Shown here: positions 1 to 7,849 of the stretch, in pieces
How positions within the stretch are numbered: position 1 is the stretch's first letter
Layout of the letters: every line of letters begins with the position of its first letter
Source of the DNA: Filomicrobium sp.
Lineage (GTDB): Bacteria > Pseudomonadota > Alphaproteobacteria > Rhizobiales > Hyphomicrobiaceae
Assembly (NCBI GenBank): GCA_017792465.1
Contig: CP051234.1
Coordinates: 2,446,001 to 2,510,000 of the forward strand
DNA length: 64,000 bases
Direction of reading: 5' to 3'
The notes under the pieces: generated by a model
What the model saw: the letters and a program-made list of their open reading frames with translations, nothing else
Databases searched by the model: none
What the model was told of the DNA's origin: nothing
Translations under genes and position numbers: made by a program

Positions 1-678
1 GACAACGCGACCGCGCTTGCGGGCTGCAGCTGGATTGGACGATGGCGAATAGCGCGATGGCGCTTTCAGAAGACCGGCGACGATTGCGGCCTCGACAACC
101 GACAAGGCGCGCGCGGATTTACCGAAATGGCGTTGGGATGCCGCCTCGACGCCATAAGCTCCGGAGCCGAAGTAGACGGTATTGAGATAGAGTTCGAGGA
201 TGTCGCTTTTTTCGAGGCGCATCTCCAGCCAAAGCGCCAGGCTCAGCTCTTCGAACTTGCGCATGATCGTACGCTCAGAAGAGAGGTACATGTTCTTCGC
301 GAGCTGCTGGGTAATCGTCGATCCGCCTTGCGCATAGCGTCCGGCGCGCAAGTTGGCGAAGGCGGCGCGAAGCAATCCGAAAACGTCGATGCCGGCGTGA
401 TCGTAGAAGCGCCGATCCTCGATGGCGACGACGGCTTCGACCAAGTGCTTCGGCAAGAGGTCAATCGGGATATAGGCGTTCTTGCTGCCGCGTTCGGCGA
501 GCAGGCTTCCGTCGCGCGCAAGAACCCGCATGACGGGCGCCTGATTTGACTGCAACGAGAGAGGATCGGGAAACTTGATGGAATAGTAGACCATCATTGC
601 ACCGAACCACGCCACCGCCACGACGGTGCCGGCAACGACCGCTCTCACGAGCATACGTTTGTCGCGGAATGTTTTCAT
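1..678 (-). CDS. Penicillin-binding protein 1A-type transglycosylase, partial (C-terminal part outside window)
   Basis: Reading from ATG at 678 towards the window start gives 226 codons without a stop, so the gene runs off the left edge. It begins with a short basic segment and one membrane anchor (about residues 11-32). The glycosyltransferase family 51 motifs follow: EDRRFYDHAG (residues 87-96, catalytic Glu87) and GGSTITQQLAKN (118-129), then RKFEELALALWLE. This family polymerises lipid II glycan strands in the periplasm. Whether a transpeptidase domain follows (PBP1A/1C) or the protein is a monofunctional MtgA cannot be seen; the RYSPSSNPAAARKR stretch fits the bifunctional class. Confidence 0.9.
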   Translation of the reverse strand, partial: MKTFRDKRMLVRAVVAGTVVAVAWFGAMMVYYSIKFPDPLSLQSNQAPVMRVLARDGSLLAERGSKNAYIPIDLLPKHLVEAVVAIEDRRFYDHAGIDVFGLLRAAFANLRAGRYAQGGSTITQQLAKNMYLSSERTIMRKFEELSLALWLEMRLEKSDILELYLNTVYFGSGAYGVEAASQRHFGKSARALSVVEAAIVAGLLKAPSRYSPSSNPAAARKRGRVV

Positions 679-814
679 ATCTCGAATGGGCGTGCCGCCA
701 TCTAGGGTTCGAGACAGAGTATTCCGATCGCGGTTAACGCGGCGTTGACTTTTGTATCGCGAACGGTAGGTGCGCTTTGCGGTTCGCGGCGCGGCCTTCG
801 CTCAGCAGCGCATC

Positions 815-1177
815 TTAGACGACGGGCGCGCCCAGACCGTAGCTATAAGGAACCGGACCCGACAGCGCGATGACATCGCCGTCATCGAGGGCGCGCTCCA
901 GATTGACCGGAGCCCCGACCAGTCCACGCGTCACGTCGCGACCGTTGCAGAAGACGACGAAGATTTCGTGCGACGGGACTTCGAGCAATTTGACCAAATC
1001 GCCGACGGTTGCGCCTGCGGGAAGTTCGAGTTGAGAGCGCCAACCGTCAGGCCCGGCGTATTTCTGCAAAGAATTAAACAGGCGCACCTCGATTTGAATA
1101 GCGATCTGGTCGGCGTTGTCGCCGATGTGCGGTGCAGCCGTTCCCACCTCAAACGAGACTTGATGCGTTGTTGTCAT
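815..1177 (-). CDS. MoaD/ThiS-like beta-grasp protein without a C-terminal GG
   Basis: 120 residues. The segment from about residue 28 (EVRLFNSLQKYAG) through LELPAGATVGDLVKLL and CNGRDV to ALDDGDVIALSGPV has the ubiquitin-like beta-grasp pattern of MoaD/ThiS sulfur carriers. Those carriers normally end in Gly-Gly, which is adenylated and thiocarboxylated. This protein instead continues to ...GLGAPVV, so ordinary sulfur transfer is doubtful unless the tail is trimmed. It starts 30 bases after the truncated haemoglobin gene on the same strand, so the two are probably co-transcribed. Family placement is clear from the pattern; the function is unknown. Confidence 0.75.
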   Translation of the reverse strand: MTTTHQVSFEVGTAAPHIGDNADQIAIQIEVRLFNSLQKYAGPDGWRSQLELPAGATVGDLVKLLEVPSHEIFVVFCNGRDVTRGLVGAPVNLERALDDGDVIALSGPVPYSYGLGAPVV

Positions 1178-1207
1178 GGTGCGCTCCGTTTGACACTCGA
1201 GTTGCCA

Positions 1208-1699
1208 TTAGCGTGGCCATTGCGGCGGCGAGTTGAATGGATTGCCGAACATGACAAGCCAGAGGCTCGAGGCAATGCGTTCGGCGGCTTCGATGACGAG
1301 GGGGGCGGCGTCGGGATCGAACGTCTCGTTTGCGACGGCACGGAAATGACCAAGCCAGATCTTGAAGTCGTCGCCCTCGACGCCTTGCAATTTCATATGG
1401 GCGGGCACCGGCCGGCCGTGATAGCTGCCGGTCGTCAAGAGGACCGATTCCCAGAACGATTTCATCTTGGCGATATGCTCGGGGCGGCGGCCATCCAGCT
1501 CGCCCGCGAAGATCGGCCCCAGACGTTCATCCTTCCAGACGATCTCGTAGAAGTTGTCGACGAGATCGCTGATCTGCTGGCGCGTGATGGAAGGATGCGC
1601 CGGCTGACGCACGCCCGGCCGCACGGCGAGTTCGCCGCACTCTTCACCATCTGGCGGCGTTGCTTGATTCACATGTTCATCCCGGTTCGACATACGCAT
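1208..1699 (-). CDS. Group III truncated haemoglobin
   Basis: 163 residues. After a variable N-terminus of about 40 residues comes a 2-over-2 globin fold: ISDLVDNFYEIVWKDERLGPIF (helices A/B with a distal-side Tyr), then FWESVLLTTGSYHG and PAHMKL, whose His is the likely proximal haem ligand. The WLGHFRAV segment is typical of group III. These proteins bind O2 or NO and are linked to nitrosative stress or microaerobic life. The gene is divergent from an NsrR-type regulator, and a palindrome in the shared promoter supports NO control. It is followed by the MoaD-like gene, probably in one operon. Confidence 0.88.
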   Translation of the reverse strand: MRMSNRDEHVNQATPPDGEECGELAVRPGVRQPAHPSITRQQISDLVDNFYEIVWKDERLGPIFAGELDGRRPEHIAKMKSFWESVLLTTGSYHGRPVPAHMKLQGVEGDDFKIWLGHFRAVANETFDPDAAPLVIEAAERIASSLWLVMFGNPFNSPPQWPR

Positions 1700-1755
1700 T
1701 CCAATTCATTCATTTCTTGCGCATCTTTTCTTAACATGCGCAGAATGCTAAAAAC

Positions 1756-1774
1756 AACATCCAATATGAATGTT
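1756..1774. promoter_or_regulatory. Candidate NsrR operator
   Basis: The 19-base imperfect palindrome aacatccaatatgaatgtt has arms AACAT/ATGTT and inner CA/TG pairs, the spacing of NsrR-type Rrf2 operators. It lies between the haemoglobin start (1699) and the regulator start (1794), where one repressor could control both. It covers the upstream ATG at 1770, which argues that translation of the regulator begins later. No binding data are available; assignment is by pattern and context. Confidence 0.55.
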
Positions 1775-1793
1775 TAATCGAAAGGCCAACACC

Positions 1794-2243
1794 GTGCGCC
1801 TCAACCGGGCCAGCGACTTTGCACTCAGGATCTTGATCTTGCTGTCGAAATCCGAGGAGGCCTTATCTGTCGAAGCCATTGCCGAAGAGCTGGCCTTGCC
1901 GAAAAGCCATGTCATGAAGATCGTCGCACGGCTGGCATCGGCAGAACTCGTCCTCACACAGCGCGGACGCAGCGGCGGGGTCAAGCTTGAGCCATCCGCC
2001 CGCGACGTTCCGATCGGCACGGTGGTCCGCGAGATCGAGAACGATTTCGCTGTCGTCGATTGCTTTGCCGAAGGGAACGCGCTTTGCGTGTTCGAGCCGC
2101 GTTGCGGATTGAAGCCGGCGATGCGGGAAGCAACCGAAGCCTTCCTCCAGGTTCTCGATGGCTACCTTTTGAGCGACATCGTCAAGTCGACGCAGCGTCC
2201 GAAATCTGCGAAGGCGCGCAGCGGAAAGCCGGCAACGCTGTAA
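1794..2243 (+). CDS. nsrR: Rrf2-family transcriptional regulator, NsrR type
   Basis: 149 residues from GTG at 1794. I prefer this to the ATG at 1770 because MRLNRASDFALRIL is the usual Rrf2 N-terminus and the earlier ATG sits inside a palindrome. A winged helix (VEAIAEELALPKSHVMKIVARL) is followed by a wing with RGRSGGVKL. The three cysteines in CFAEGNALCVFEPRC match the [4Fe-4S] cluster ligands of NsrR, which senses nitric oxide by cluster damage. It is divergent from the truncated haemoglobin, a typical NsrR target. Autoregulation is likely but inferred. Confidence 0.85.
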   Translation: MRLNRASDFALRILILLSKSEEALSVEAIAEELALPKSHVMKIVARLASAELVLTQRGRSGGVKLEPSARDVPIGTVVREIENDFAVVDCFAEGNALCVFEPRCGLKPAMREATEAFLQVLDGYLLSDIVKSTQRPKSAKARSGKPATL

Positions 2244-2320
2244 TCGGCCGCTTGACTTGCGCTTGGCTTGGCACGTGGCGGGGGAACGCCGCCGGACGAT
2301 CCATCGTTCATTGCCAATAC

Positions 2321-3301
2321 TCAGGCGCTGCCAATGATCGTCCCGGCCGCGAACACCAGCGCGCCGCCGAGGACGACCTGGAATGCGGCTCGCATGAATG
2401 GCGTTTCCATATACTTGTTCTGGATCCAGGCGATGGCCCACAGTTCGAGGAACACGACAATCATCGCGATGGTCGTTGCCGTCCAGAAATGCGGAATGAG
2501 ATAGGGGAGTGCGTGCCCCAGACCGCCGACCGCCGTCATGACGCCTGATGCTATTCCGCGTTTGACTGGCGAACCGCGACCGGAGATCTGTCCGTCGTCG
2601 GAGGCAGCTTCGGTGAAGCCCATCGAAATCCCGGCCCCGACAGAGGCAGCAAGCCCGACCAAGAATGTCGTCCACGTGTCGTGCGTCGCAAATGCCGTCG
2701 CAAAAATCGGTGCGAGCGTTGAGACCGAGCCATCCATCAATCCGGCAAGGCCCGGCTGCACCCATGTCAGGATGAATTGCCGATGGGCGGCCTGGGCTTC
2801 TTCTTCGCGCGCATCCTCGGGCAGGAATTCGTGCTCCAGCTTTTCAGCGACTTTCTCGTGGCCTGCCTCGGCGGCGGCGAGGTCGCCCAATAGCTTGCGG
2901 GTATCTGCGTCTTTTGTTTCCTGCGCCGCCTTTAAATAGAAGTTGCGCGCATCCTGCTCCATTCCGGCAGCTTCTTCGCGAATGCGATCGAGCCCCAGGT
3001 TCTCGACCAGCCACACTGGGCGGCGCGCATAGTATCCGGCAACGTGTTCGCGGCGGATGAGAGGAATCGTTTCGCCAAAGCGCCGCTTGTGCAGATCGAT
3101 CAATCTGGAACGGTGCACGTCTTCTTCGGCTGCCATGCCTTCAAAGACTTTTGCCGTGTCGGGAAATTCGTTCCGCAGGCGCTCGGCATAAGTCCTGTAA
3201 ATCCGTGCATCGTCTTCTTCGGAGGATATCGCAAGCGCCAGCACTTCTTGTTCCGACAAGTCCGAGAAATGGCGCCGTCCCAGATTCATCCCAGATAGCA
3301 T
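2321..3301 (-). CDS. mbfA: Membrane-bound ferritin MbfA (rubrerythrin-VIT1 fusion iron exporter)
   Basis: 326 residues from ATG at 3301, chosen because AGGAG lies about six bases upstream; GTG at 3307 is the longer alternative. The N-terminal half (about 10-165) is a ferritin-like four-helix domain with ExxH motifs (EEDVH, EAGH). The C-terminal half (about 175-326) is a VIT1/CCC1-type domain with about five membrane segments. MbfA exports iron across the inner membrane and protects against iron and peroxide stress in Rhizobiales. An ICE box lies just upstream, so repression by Irr when iron is low is expected. Confidence 0.92.
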   Translation of the reverse strand: MLSGMNLGRRHFSDLSEQEVLALAISSEEDDARIYRTYAERLRNEFPDTAKVFEGMAAEEDVHRSRLIDLHKRRFGETIPLIRREHVAGYYARRPVWLVENLGLDRIREEAAGMEQDARNFYLKAAQETKDADTRKLLGDLAAAEAGHEKVAEKLEHEFLPEDAREEEAQAAHRQFILTWVQPGLAGLMDGSVSTLAPIFATAFATHDTWTTFLVGLAASVGAGISMGFTEAASDDGQISGRGSPVKRGIASGVMTAVGGLGHALPYLIPHFWTATTIAMIVVFLELWAIAWIQNKYMETPFMRAAFQVVLGGALVFAAGTIIGSA

Positions 3302-3316
3302 GAGCACTCCTGCCTT

Positions 3317-3333
3317 TTTAGAATTACTCTAAA
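3317..3333. promoter_or_regulatory. ICE box (Irr binding site) of mbfA
   Basis: tttagaattactctaaa is a perfect 6-5-6 inverted repeat (TTTAGA / TCTAAA) matching the ICE motif bound by Irr in Rhizobiales. It is 16 bases upstream of the mbfA start, where binding would block transcription. Known Irr regulation of mbfA in related bacteria supports the assignment. Confidence 0.85.
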
Positions 3334-3813
3334 CTGATTAGCTGAAAGCCCGCATAGCAGCAAGTTGCGCAGGAGTGGCGGACCGCTTGATTTCAACTTG
3401 AGCTGGCAAGCAAAAATGCAGGAGTTAATCCCGGTTATATTGCAACCCCGAGCCCAGAACTTTGGATATCTGAGTCAAATTCTGCAAAACGTACACCTTA
3501 GTAAGAAAAAAATTTCTGCTTTAGAGCATGCCGTGTACGAATCTTATTGAATAAATTGCTGGCATACATCTAATGTTGCCAATGCCTTGAGCAAGAAGAA
3601 TTGACTTTGAGAAGGACTGAACGATCTGTCAGCGCTCAAGTCTTGCGTGCATTCCGGGGGCGCATTGAGGGCGGATCAACATCGACATGGCAAAAACTTT
3701 TCGCCTCTGAGCAATTGAAGCATCCCCGCAGCTGATATTGCGCCAGATGCGAAAACGGGGACCAACTCGGTCCCGGACGCTCCCGATGTGCCCTCATTGG
3801 GAGCGTCTTTTTT
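3334..3813 (+). other. Gene-free region with an orphan plus-strand terminator (possible sRNA)
   Basis: About 570 bases separate mbfA and the CZB chemoreceptor gene, with no convincing protein gene. Near its right end are two hairpins: GGGACC/GGTCCC at 3758-3774, and GACGCTCCC/GGGAGCGTC at 3776-3807 followed by six T. On the plus strand this is a textbook intrinsic terminator, yet both flanking genes are on the minus strand. A short plus-strand transcript starting within about 3545-3700 is the simplest explanation. I recognise no Rfam-type family here. Confidence 0.35.
3776..3813 (+). terminator. Intrinsic terminator without an upstream gene
   Basis: Nine-base perfect stem (3776-3784 with 3799-3807), 14-base loop, then T6. 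On the minus strand the stem is followed by a GC-rich run, so it works only in the plus direction. Confidence 0.8.
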
Positions 3814-3902
3814 GACCGTCATGATCACCTGGCCACAGCGGTGCGGCCGCAGGGTGGAGCTTGGAAACCGTTTGCGTTCAACCCTCAAGCCGTTTGGGCA
3901 TG

Positions 3903-5285
3903 TTAGCGGGAAGTTTGGCGAATGAGTTCGTCGAGCAGCGCGACGACTTGGTCGGAATACTTTTCCATCTCGAGAATTTCGGCGAAGGCTGCCTCGCGCT
4001 CGCCACTTGCAAATAGCGCTGCAGCCTTTTTGCCGTGCACATGAACAAGTTCGTGCGGTTGATCGAGCTGCACATAGGTTTGGCGCTGCCGGACGTCGTC
4101 GTCGGCGAGATCGAAATACCATTTCCCAAGCCGGCAACTGCGATGGTCGCTGAGTTCGCTCTCCGTAAGGTTGTTGAGGCCGACCAGCATTTCCGCGAGC
4201 CGCTTCTTCCAAAGGAAGTGATCGGATTTAGCTAGATAGAGAACCGCATTCGGCACGTTCTTTTCGGAGCCGCGCTGAAGTGCCGGCGCGATGATCTCTT
4301 CGGAATTGCGCACGACCTTGACGGCCATCGTGGCATTTTGGGCGGCGCGGCTGCTGAGTTCGGCAGTGGCCGTGACACGCTGCGCAAGCTCGCCGGTTGC
4401 GTTCGACTGTTCGGAAATCACCTGGGCGACAGCGTTCATTTCGTTGGAGGCATCCTGGGTCAGATCGCTGATCTGGAGAAGGGTGTCCTGGATTTGAGCC
4501 GTCATTGACGTAGCTTGAGATATTTCCTGGCGCGAATCTTTGGCTGCCGAATGCAAGTTATCGACGACGGATTTCAACTCACCCATCAGTCCGTGAATAT
4601 CGCTGGTGGCCACGCCGGTTTGCTCGGAGAGCGATTTAACTTCCGTGGCGACCACTGCGAAACCGCGGCCTGCTTCGCCAGCACGCGCCGCCTCGATGGT
4701 GGCGTTGAGGGCCAGCAGGTTGGTCTGTTTGGAAATCTTGTCGATCGTATCAACGAACGACTCGATGCGTCTGACGGCTTCGAGAACCCTCTCGGCTTCG
4801 ACCATCGTTGTTTCCATGGCGGCGTCACCGGACTGGGCGGCCTGGTTGGTGTGCCCAACCGACGTGACGGCTTCCTCCATCAAGTGAGAGATACGCTCCA
4901 TGTTGGTCGAAGTCGCTTCGGCGCTGTTGGAGACGTTCGAAATCGACGCGTCGAGCTGTTCGATGCCTGCGGCGACGTTCTGCGAGTTGGCGCTGATTTC
5001 ATGGACGTCGCCGACAATCTTGGCAACCGATGCCATCGCTTCGCTGGCATGGAGCGACAGTTGCACACTCTCTTTGAGTTCGGTTTCGTCGCGCGACCGC
5101 AATGTCCGGGAGAAGTTCGCAATGCTTTCGGCGATATCGCGCGGAAGTTTCGACAGGTCGGGCAGCTGATTTGCCTCGACGGCCTTCAGGGCATCGCAGA
5201 CGTCCTGTGTGGAGAACGATGGATCTTGCGTCGCGGGTGATGTCGATTGTTGCGGGGGCAGGCGTCGTGAATTGAACTGCAGCAT
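3903..5285 (-). CDS. Soluble methyl-accepting chemotaxis protein with C-terminal CZB domain
   Basis: 460 residues from ATG at 5285 (MLQFNSRR), preferred to the earlier ATG at 5333 because the extra 16 residues look non-coding. No membrane segment is seen. Residues about 95-335 form the coiled-coil signalling domain with the conserved tip [20 protein letters not shown]. The last 115 residues form a CZB (chemoreceptor zinc-binding) domain: a His in [22 protein letters not shown] and [11 protein letters not shown] supply the Cys/His zinc site. CZB receptors are reported to sense zinc or hypochlorous acid. It stands alone, with no che genes nearby. Confidence 0.92.
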   Translation of the reverse strand: MLQFNSRRLPPQQSTSPATQDPSFSTQDVCDALKAVEANQLPDLSKLPRDIAESIANFSRTLRSRDETELKESVQLSLHASEAMASVAKIVGDVHEISANSQNVAAGIEQLDASISNVSNSAEATSTNMERISHLMEEAVTSVGHTNQAAQSGDAAMETTMVEAERVLEAVRRIESFVDTIDKISKQTNLLALNATIEAARAGEAGRGFAVVATEVKSLSEQTGVATSDIHGLMGELKSVVDNLHSAAKDSRQEISQATSMTAQIQDTLLQISDLTQDASNEMNAVAQVISEQSNATGELAQRVTATAELSSRAAQNATMAVKVVRNSEEIIAPALQRGSEKNVPNAVLYLAKSDHFLWKKRLAEMLVGLNNLTESELSDHRSCRLGKWYFDLADDDVRQRQTYVQLDQPHELVHVHGKKAAALFASGEREAAFAEILEMEKYSDQVVALLDELIRQTSR

Positions 5286-5467
5286 CTTAGGTCCACTTTT
5301 GCGGTGCTCGTTGTGGTTATAAATGCAGCACACAAAGTTTTTGAGGGGTTAAGATTTGTTCGATTCCAAGAAACTTTGAAGAATTGTATTGGTTCTTTAG
5401 ATGACTAGGCGATTTTGCGAATGCTCGGCCTGGTCCGATCGCAACCGAATTTTCGCGTGCAGAAAAC

Positions 5468-5502
5468 AAAACAGGCCCCGGCATTTCTGCTGGGGCCTGT
5501 TT
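5468..5502 (-). terminator. Intrinsic terminator of the DUF2147 gene
   Basis: Inverted repeat AAACAGGCCCC / GGGGCCTGTTT with a 12-base loop. On the minus strand it is followed by TTTTGTTTT. It lies 30 bases beyond the stop codon of the DUF2147 gene. Confidence 0.85.
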
Positions 5503-5531
5503 CGTCGCCACGACTAGTGGGCGGGGATCAC

Positions 5532-6386
5532 TTAGTCGTCGCAAGGGATCATGATGACGCGGTCGACATAAGGGATGCGGAACTTGCACTTGCGCTTGGC
5601 CTTGGAGGAATACTCGTTGGCCTTGTCGATCAGCGTGTCGAGGACTTCGGTCACATCGTTTTCGATGGGTCCTTCCGTCTCTTCGCCGTCCTTGGCCATG
5701 CCGTATTCCTTGTCACCTTCGGCGTCGGCGTTTTCGCTCGATGAAGCTTCTTCGCCGTCTTTGCCTGGCGCGTTCAGCTCAAGTTCGGCTTCTTCGTCGG
5801 CTTGTATGTCCTGCTTCGTCTTGCCGTAGCGGCTCGTCTTAGGCTTTGAGACGAAGTCGCTGATCAGCGGATCGCGCTTTGCAGTGCGCTCGACGGGCTT
5901 CGATTCGATGCGCTCCTCGCTCTGCCGGGTTGAAGCTTCGATATCGGCCTTGGCGACTGGAGCGCTGTTGCGTGACGCATACTTTCCGCAGAGCTCAAGA
6001 TCGCCAGGGGCTTTCTTCCAGGTGAAGGTCTTAGAAAAGAAGCGAGAGGAAGCGTTTCCGACGACGCGCAGCTTGCTGCTGGAAAGCCGCTTCAGGCTCA
6101 CGGTGTATTTACGACCGCGGCTTGGAGAATAAATCCATCCGCCACCGTTTTCGGTGACGTTGCCGAGAATCTGCGTGCCGCAGCGATCGGAGTGCTTTTT
6201 CTCTTTGACGTGGACGACATAGCCGCACAGGCCTTTGCCGGTCGTGCAATCGGCAATTTCGACGGCGCCGCGGCCGTTATGGTCGTACCAAATGCCTTTT
6301 GGGTCGGAGGCAGCGTTAACTGCAGTTGCCGAGAACAAGGCGAGGGTCAGGGCTGCACCCTGGATTACGCGGGTCTTGAACGACAT
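5532..6386 (-). CDS. Exported DUF2147 domain protein
   Basis: 284 residues. A signal peptide (about 1-25, ending ATAVNAA) leads to a DUF2147 domain (about 28-135) with GIWYDHNGRGAVEIADC, GLCGYVV and GGWIYSP. Next comes a long, highly charged, Glu/Ser-rich linker (about 140-240), then a basic C-terminus ending KFRIPYVDRVIMIPCDD. DUF2147 proteins are small periplasmic beta-barrels of unknown function, usually about 120-150 residues, so the second half is an extension. Six cysteines could form disulfides. It is monocistronic with its own terminator. Confidence 0.8.
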   Translation of the reverse strand: MSFKTRVIQGAALTLALFSATAVNAASDPKGIWYDHNGRGAVEIADCTTGKGLCGYVVHVKEKKHSDRCGTQILGNVTENGGGWIYSPSRGRKYTVSLKRLSSSKLRVVGNASSRFFSKTFTWKKAPGDLELCGKYASRNSAPVAKADIEASTRQSEERIESKPVERTAKRDPLISDFVSKPKTSRYGKTKQDIQADEEAELELNAPGKDGEEASSSENADAEGDKEYGMAKDGEETEGPIENDVTEVLDTLIDKANEYSSKAKRKCKFRIPYVDRVIMIPCDD

Positions 6387-6622
6387 GGTGAATGATCCCC
6401 TTGGTTTATCTTTGCTGGCACCACCATGCTCGGTTCGGCATCTGGGCGCTGTTTCGCACGGAACAAGGATCGTCCTGCTCAGCTAACCTTATGATTAGAC
6501 GTCGCTTTCCACTTCAGGAAGCGCGATGAACCAGTGTGTTTAACTGGCAAAACCAAGCATCTGGTCGAATTATGAGGTCATTTTGAGGTGCAGCAGCACT
6601 TCAGATCGGGATTAGGGGCCAA

Positions 6623-6835
6623 TCAGGACGGTCTGGAACGTCGCGGAGCTTTTGAATGCACGAGGTAGGCATGGCCCAAGATACCGATGCCCCAGCCCAG
6701 TAGCGGCCAGTAGAACCAGTATTGGCCAGGGCTCGTCGCTAAATCGATCACCGCCAAGAGTAAGTTGACCATGATGTAGACGACCAGATGGATGAGAAAT
6801 GGTCGGTCATCAAGCAGACGTTTCACATTCGACAT
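6623..6835 (-). CDS. Small 2TM-domain membrane protein
   Basis: 70 residues with two hydrophobic helices, about 13-32 (LIHLVVYIMVNLLLAVIDLA) and 39-60 (YWFYWPLLGWGIGILGHAYL), and a basic C-tail. The spacing and the FYWPLLGWGIG motif match the short 2TM family (PF13239), found alone or fused to sensor proteins. Role unknown. No operon partner is evident. Confidence 0.75.
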   Translation of the reverse strand: MSNVKRLLDDRPFLIHLVVYIMVNLLLAVIDLATSPGQYWFYWPLLGWGIGILGHAYLVHSKAPRRSRPS

Positions 6836-7225
6836 GCCTTACCTCCAAACAGCTGACAATCGACCCGCTGGTCATACTGCTACCCCTAGCGGGAAACTCG
6901 GCTGCGCGAAAGGCCAAACGCCTCTTTTTAGCCGCCGATGGTGAAGCCTCATGACCCCAACCATCGGCCACCTGAGATTCTGCATTACAAATTGCCGATA
7001 CAAACAGCTTTTCATTTATTGTCGAATTCTATACGCCGTCACCATTCAGTAACGCCCGATTCACGAATTTCGCCGGCGGCCGCCTTTTCTCCCGTCCATT
7101 CCTGAATTTGTTTCATTTTTCAAAACCCGACCCTCTAAAATTAATTCAATTTTTTCTATTATTGCATCAAACTGCCTGTGAATAAAAATGAATCGATCCC
7201 ACCTCGGCAACTTCGGATCCCAAAA
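6836..7225. other. Intergenic region, AT-rich
   Basis: About 390 bases between the 2TM gene and the Cache-like gene, with divergent promoters expected. The stretch 6960-7180 is clearly richer in A and T than its surroundings. I see no gene or terminator here. Confidence 0.4.
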
Positions 7226-7834
7226 ATGACTCGACCTTTGCTCCCCGCTTTCCTTGCTAGCCTCGCGCTCACGACAAGTGCAACAGCCGCCGCTCCAGAC
7301 CCCAATTCTCTTATTGACGCGGCTACAATCGGCCAGCTCGATACTTTGATTGATAGAGAAATCGTAAAGCTTTCGGTTCGCAGCCAGAACGATAAATACG
7401 GAGATTTGAGCCAGGAAGAAATCAATCAACTTGACCAGCAGTGGCGAAAAGAACGCAAAGCGGACGACAAGCCGCTTATCAGCGCCACGCTCTCCAGTCC
7501 GCTGTCGATCTACCTGTCGCGTTTTCAGGGTCGCTCCACAGGCCTATTTGTTGAGATTTTCGTCATGGACAACAAAGGCCTCAACGTCGGGCAATCCAGC
7601 ATCACAAGCGATTTCTGGCAGGGCGATGAGGACAAATTCATCAAGACCTTCAACGAAGGTGCCGGAGCCGTTTTCATCGACAAACCGGAATGGGATGCTG
7701 ATCTGAAAATTTGGCGCAGCCAAATCAGTAAACCGATTACCGAAAGTGATGGAAAAACGCTTATTGGCGCAATCACGATGGAAATTAATCTCACTGAACT
7801 CGAACGCCGCCAATTGGCCGGCGCAACCAACTAA
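7226..7834 (+). CDS. Secreted Cache/PAS-like sensor protein, partner of the following chemoreceptor
   Basis: 202 residues from ATG at 7226; a GTG at 7178 would add 16 residues before an obvious signal peptide (MTRPLLPAFLASLALTTSAT). The mature part reads VEIFVMDNKGLNVGQSS, then DFWQGDEDKF, then WRSQISKPI and KTLIGAITMEINL. That is the beta-strand pattern of an extracellular PAS/Cache ligand domain, with the usual DxxG turn. There is no second membrane segment. The gene ends 15 bases before a membrane chemoreceptor gene, so I infer it is a periplasmic ligand-binding subunit of that receptor. Confidence 0.7.
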   Translation: MTRPLLPAFLASLALTTSATAAAPDPNSLIDAATIGQLDTLIDREIVKLSVRSQNDKYGDLSQEEINQLDQQWRKERKADDKPLISATLSSPLSIYLSRFQGRSTGLFVEIFVMDNKGLNVGQSSITSDFWQGDEDKFIKTFNEGAGAVFIDKPEWDADLKIWRSQISKPITESDGKTLIGAITMEINLTELERRQLAGATN

Positions 7835-7849
7835 CAGGGCGAAAAGATC

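Noticed and set aside
770..1777. 335-codon plus-strand frame across the MoaD-like and haemoglobin genes
   Set aside because: It is opposite two genes with clear family patterns and runs through the operator.
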